From: Comamonadaceae bacterium
GTDB lineage: Bacteria; Pseudomonadota; Gammaproteobacteria; Burkholderiales; Burkholderiaceae_C
Direction of reading: 5' to 3'
Assembly (NCBI GenBank): GCA_947464665.1
Contig: CANHXV010000099.1
Location: 1 to 7,358 of the forward strand
Length of the DNA: 7,358 nt
Shown here: positions 6,467-7,358 of the stretch, piece after piece
Position numbering within the stretch: position 1 is the first letter of the stretch
Layout of the letters: the number at the start of each line of letters is the position of its first letter
Notes under the pieces: generated by a model
Seen by the model: the letters and a program-made list of their open reading frames with translations, nothing else
Told to the model about the DNA's origin: nothing
The model's database searches: none
Translations under genes and position numbers: made by a program

Positions 6467-6483
6467 AGGTGTATTGTGGTGCA
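6467..6483 (+). promoter_or_regulatory. NtrC-binding site 2 (proximal enhancer)
   Basis: AGGTGTATTGTGGTGCA has a perfect right half-site (TGGTGCA) and a degenerate left half, giving 10 of 14 informative matches to the NtrC consensus. Its centre is 21 bp from that of site 1, two helical turns, so two dimers could sit on the same face of the DNA and cooperate. It lies about 132 bp upstream of the predicted sigma-54 start. Confidence 0.7.
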
Positions 6484-6580
6484 TCAATTGGATGTGAAAA
6501 AATCCCAGCTAGGCGCAAATTGAGGCTCTGTCCTCAGGGCACAATAGCCGACTTGGGTCATTGCTGAGATCTGCTTTTGT

Positions 6581-6597
6581 TGGCACAGAAACTGCAA
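6581..6597 (+). promoter_or_regulatory. Sigma-54 promoter of glnA
   Basis: TGGCACAGAAACTGCAA fits the sigma-54 consensus TGGCACRNNNNTTGCW with one mismatch, C in place of the first T of TTGC. The invariant GG (6582-6583) and GC (6594-6595) are separated by exactly 10 bases. Transcription is predicted to start near 6607, giving a leader of about 34 nt before the glnA ATG. Together with the upstream NtrC sites this indicates activation under nitrogen limitation. Confidence 0.88.
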
Positions 6598-6640
6598 GCC
6601 TGAAGAACCAATTATCAACACCCATCCTTAGGAGAATTTG

Positions 6641-7358
6641 ATGGCAAAGACCGTCGCAGACGTGATGAAAATGGTGAAGGACAACGAAGTTAAATTTGTT
6701 GATTTCCGCTTCACCGATACCCGTGGCAAAGAGCAGCACGTTTCCGTGCCAATTTCCCACTTTGACGAAGCTAAGTTCACTGACGGCCACGCGTTCGACG
6801 GTTCTTCCATTGCCGGTTGGAAGGGTATCGAAGCCTCCGACATGTTGTTGATGCCCGATCCCATCACAGCCAACATTGACCCCTTCTTCGAAGAAACAAC
6901 TTTGATTTTGGGATGTGACGTATTGGAGCCGGGTGATGGCAAAGCCTACGACCGTGACCCACGTTCTATTGCCAAGCGCGCAGAGGCCTATTTGAAGGCT
7001 TCTGGTTTGGGCGATACAGCTTATTTCGGACCCGAGCCCGAATTCTTCTTGTTCGACGACGTTCGTTTCGGCAGCGATATGTCCGGTACCTTCTTCAAGA
7101 TTGACGACTACGAAGCGCCTTGGAATACCGGGACCAAAATGGAAGGCGGCAACCGTGGTCACCGTCCTACGGTCAAAGGTGGTTACTTCCCAGTGCCTCC
7201 TGTCGACAGCACGCAAGACATGCGCGCCGAAATGTCCTTGATTCTTGAAGGCATGGGCATCCCGGTTGAAGTGTTCCTCCACGAAGTGGCGTGCGCAGGT
7301 CAAACCGAAATCGGCACACGTTTCAGCACTTTGGTGCAGCGCGCTGATTGGACTCAAA
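6641..7358 (+). CDS. glnA: Glutamine synthetase type I (3' end outside window)
   Basis: The first 239 codons of a type I glutamine synthetase, which makes glutamine from glutamate, ammonia and ATP as a cytoplasmic dodecamer; the full protein is usually about 470 residues. The N-terminal beta-grasp domain has EVKFVDFRFTDTRGKEQHV and the loop FDGSSIAGWKGI, whose Asp corresponds to the Asp50 latch at the active site. The catalytic domain begins with YDRDPRSIAKRAE, FGPEPEFFLFDDVRFG (metal-binding Glu in EPEF), GHRPTVKGGYFPVPPVDS and HEVACAGQTEIGTRF (second metal-ligand region). Everything aligns with E. coli GlnA without gaps of note. The start has AGGAG at 6630-6634 with 6-nt spacing. The gene is preceded by a sigma-54 promoter and two NtrC sites. 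The adenylylation tyrosine and any glnL/glnG partners are outside the window. The minus strand is also open here, but only as a codon-bias shadow. Confidence 0.97.
   Translation, partial: MAKTVADVMKMVKDNEVKFVDFRFTDTRGKEQHVSVPISHFDEAKFTDGHAFDGSSIAGWKGIEASDMLLMPDPITANIDPFFEETTLILGCDVLEPGDGKAYDRDPRSIAKRAEAYLKASGLGDTAYFGPEPEFFLFDDVRFGSDMSGTFFKIDDYEAPWNTGTKMEGGNRGHRPTVKGGYFPVPPVDSTQDMRAEMSLILEGMGIPVEVFLHEVACAGQTEIGTRFSTLVQRADWTQ

Noticed and set aside
6482..6493. IHF site between the NtrC sites and the sigma-54 promoter
   Set aside because: ATCAA is present but the TTR half of the consensus is not matched at the right distance, and a second ATCAA at about 6613 also fails.
6521..6536. Hairpin TGAGG-N6-CCTCA as a terminator after the cinA-like gene
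   Set aside because: The stem is only 5 bp and no T-run follows; it lies between the enhancer and the sigma-54 promoter and is more likely incidental.
6509..7357. 282-codon minus-strand open frame opposite glnA
   Set aside because: The plus strand encodes unmistakable glutamine synthetase; the antisense frame is a codon-bias shadow with no family resemblance.

Overview
The window reads as a chromosomal segment of a betaproteobacterium, most likely from the Burkholderiales (Comamonadaceae-like). By eye the base composition is close to balanced, which fits small-genome freshwater members such as Limnohabitans or Rhodoferax relatives better than the GC-rich ones. This placement rests on protein flavour and gene content only. 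I see no mobile element, tRNA, rRNA, CRISPR array or phage gene; every gene is of a recognisable family.

Layout. Positions 1-311 hold the 3' end of ettA, an ABC-F translation factor. It is followed by rsuA (359-1093), a 16S rRNA pseudouridine synthase. A convergent alpha/beta hydrolase (1042-1845, minus) overlaps the rsuA 3' end by 52 bp. Across a 92-bp divergent gap starts a tightly packed plus-strand block: an exported YncE-like beta-propeller (1938-2954), an exported CE4/NodB-type deacetylase (2938-3765, 17-bp overlap), a membrane fatty-acid hydroxylase/sterol desaturase family protein (3804-4784), an EI24/CysZ-like membrane protein (4781-5605, ATGA overlap) and a CinA/MoaB-type protein (5602-6438, ATGA overlap). 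The 202-bp gap at 6439-6640 is a nitrogen-regulated control region: two NtrC-like sites 21 bp apart and a sigma-54 promoter with exact GG-N10-GC spacing. It leads into glnA (6641 to the window end, truncated).

How it fits together. The left part concerns ribosome function. The central five-gene block looks co-transcribed and is dominated by envelope or membrane proteins, so a shared cell-surface role is plausible for its first members. The EI24-like and CinA-like genes may simply share the transcript. The right end is a classical Ntr-controlled glutamine synthetase gene.

I found no clear evidence of an undescribed defence or mobile system. The points most worth checking are the glnA control region (a perfect TATAAT lies inside an NtrC site), the beta-propeller/deacetylase gene pair with an altered metal-binding motif, a possible seven-codon coupled leader peptide before the hydrolase, and odd translation starts in the central block.
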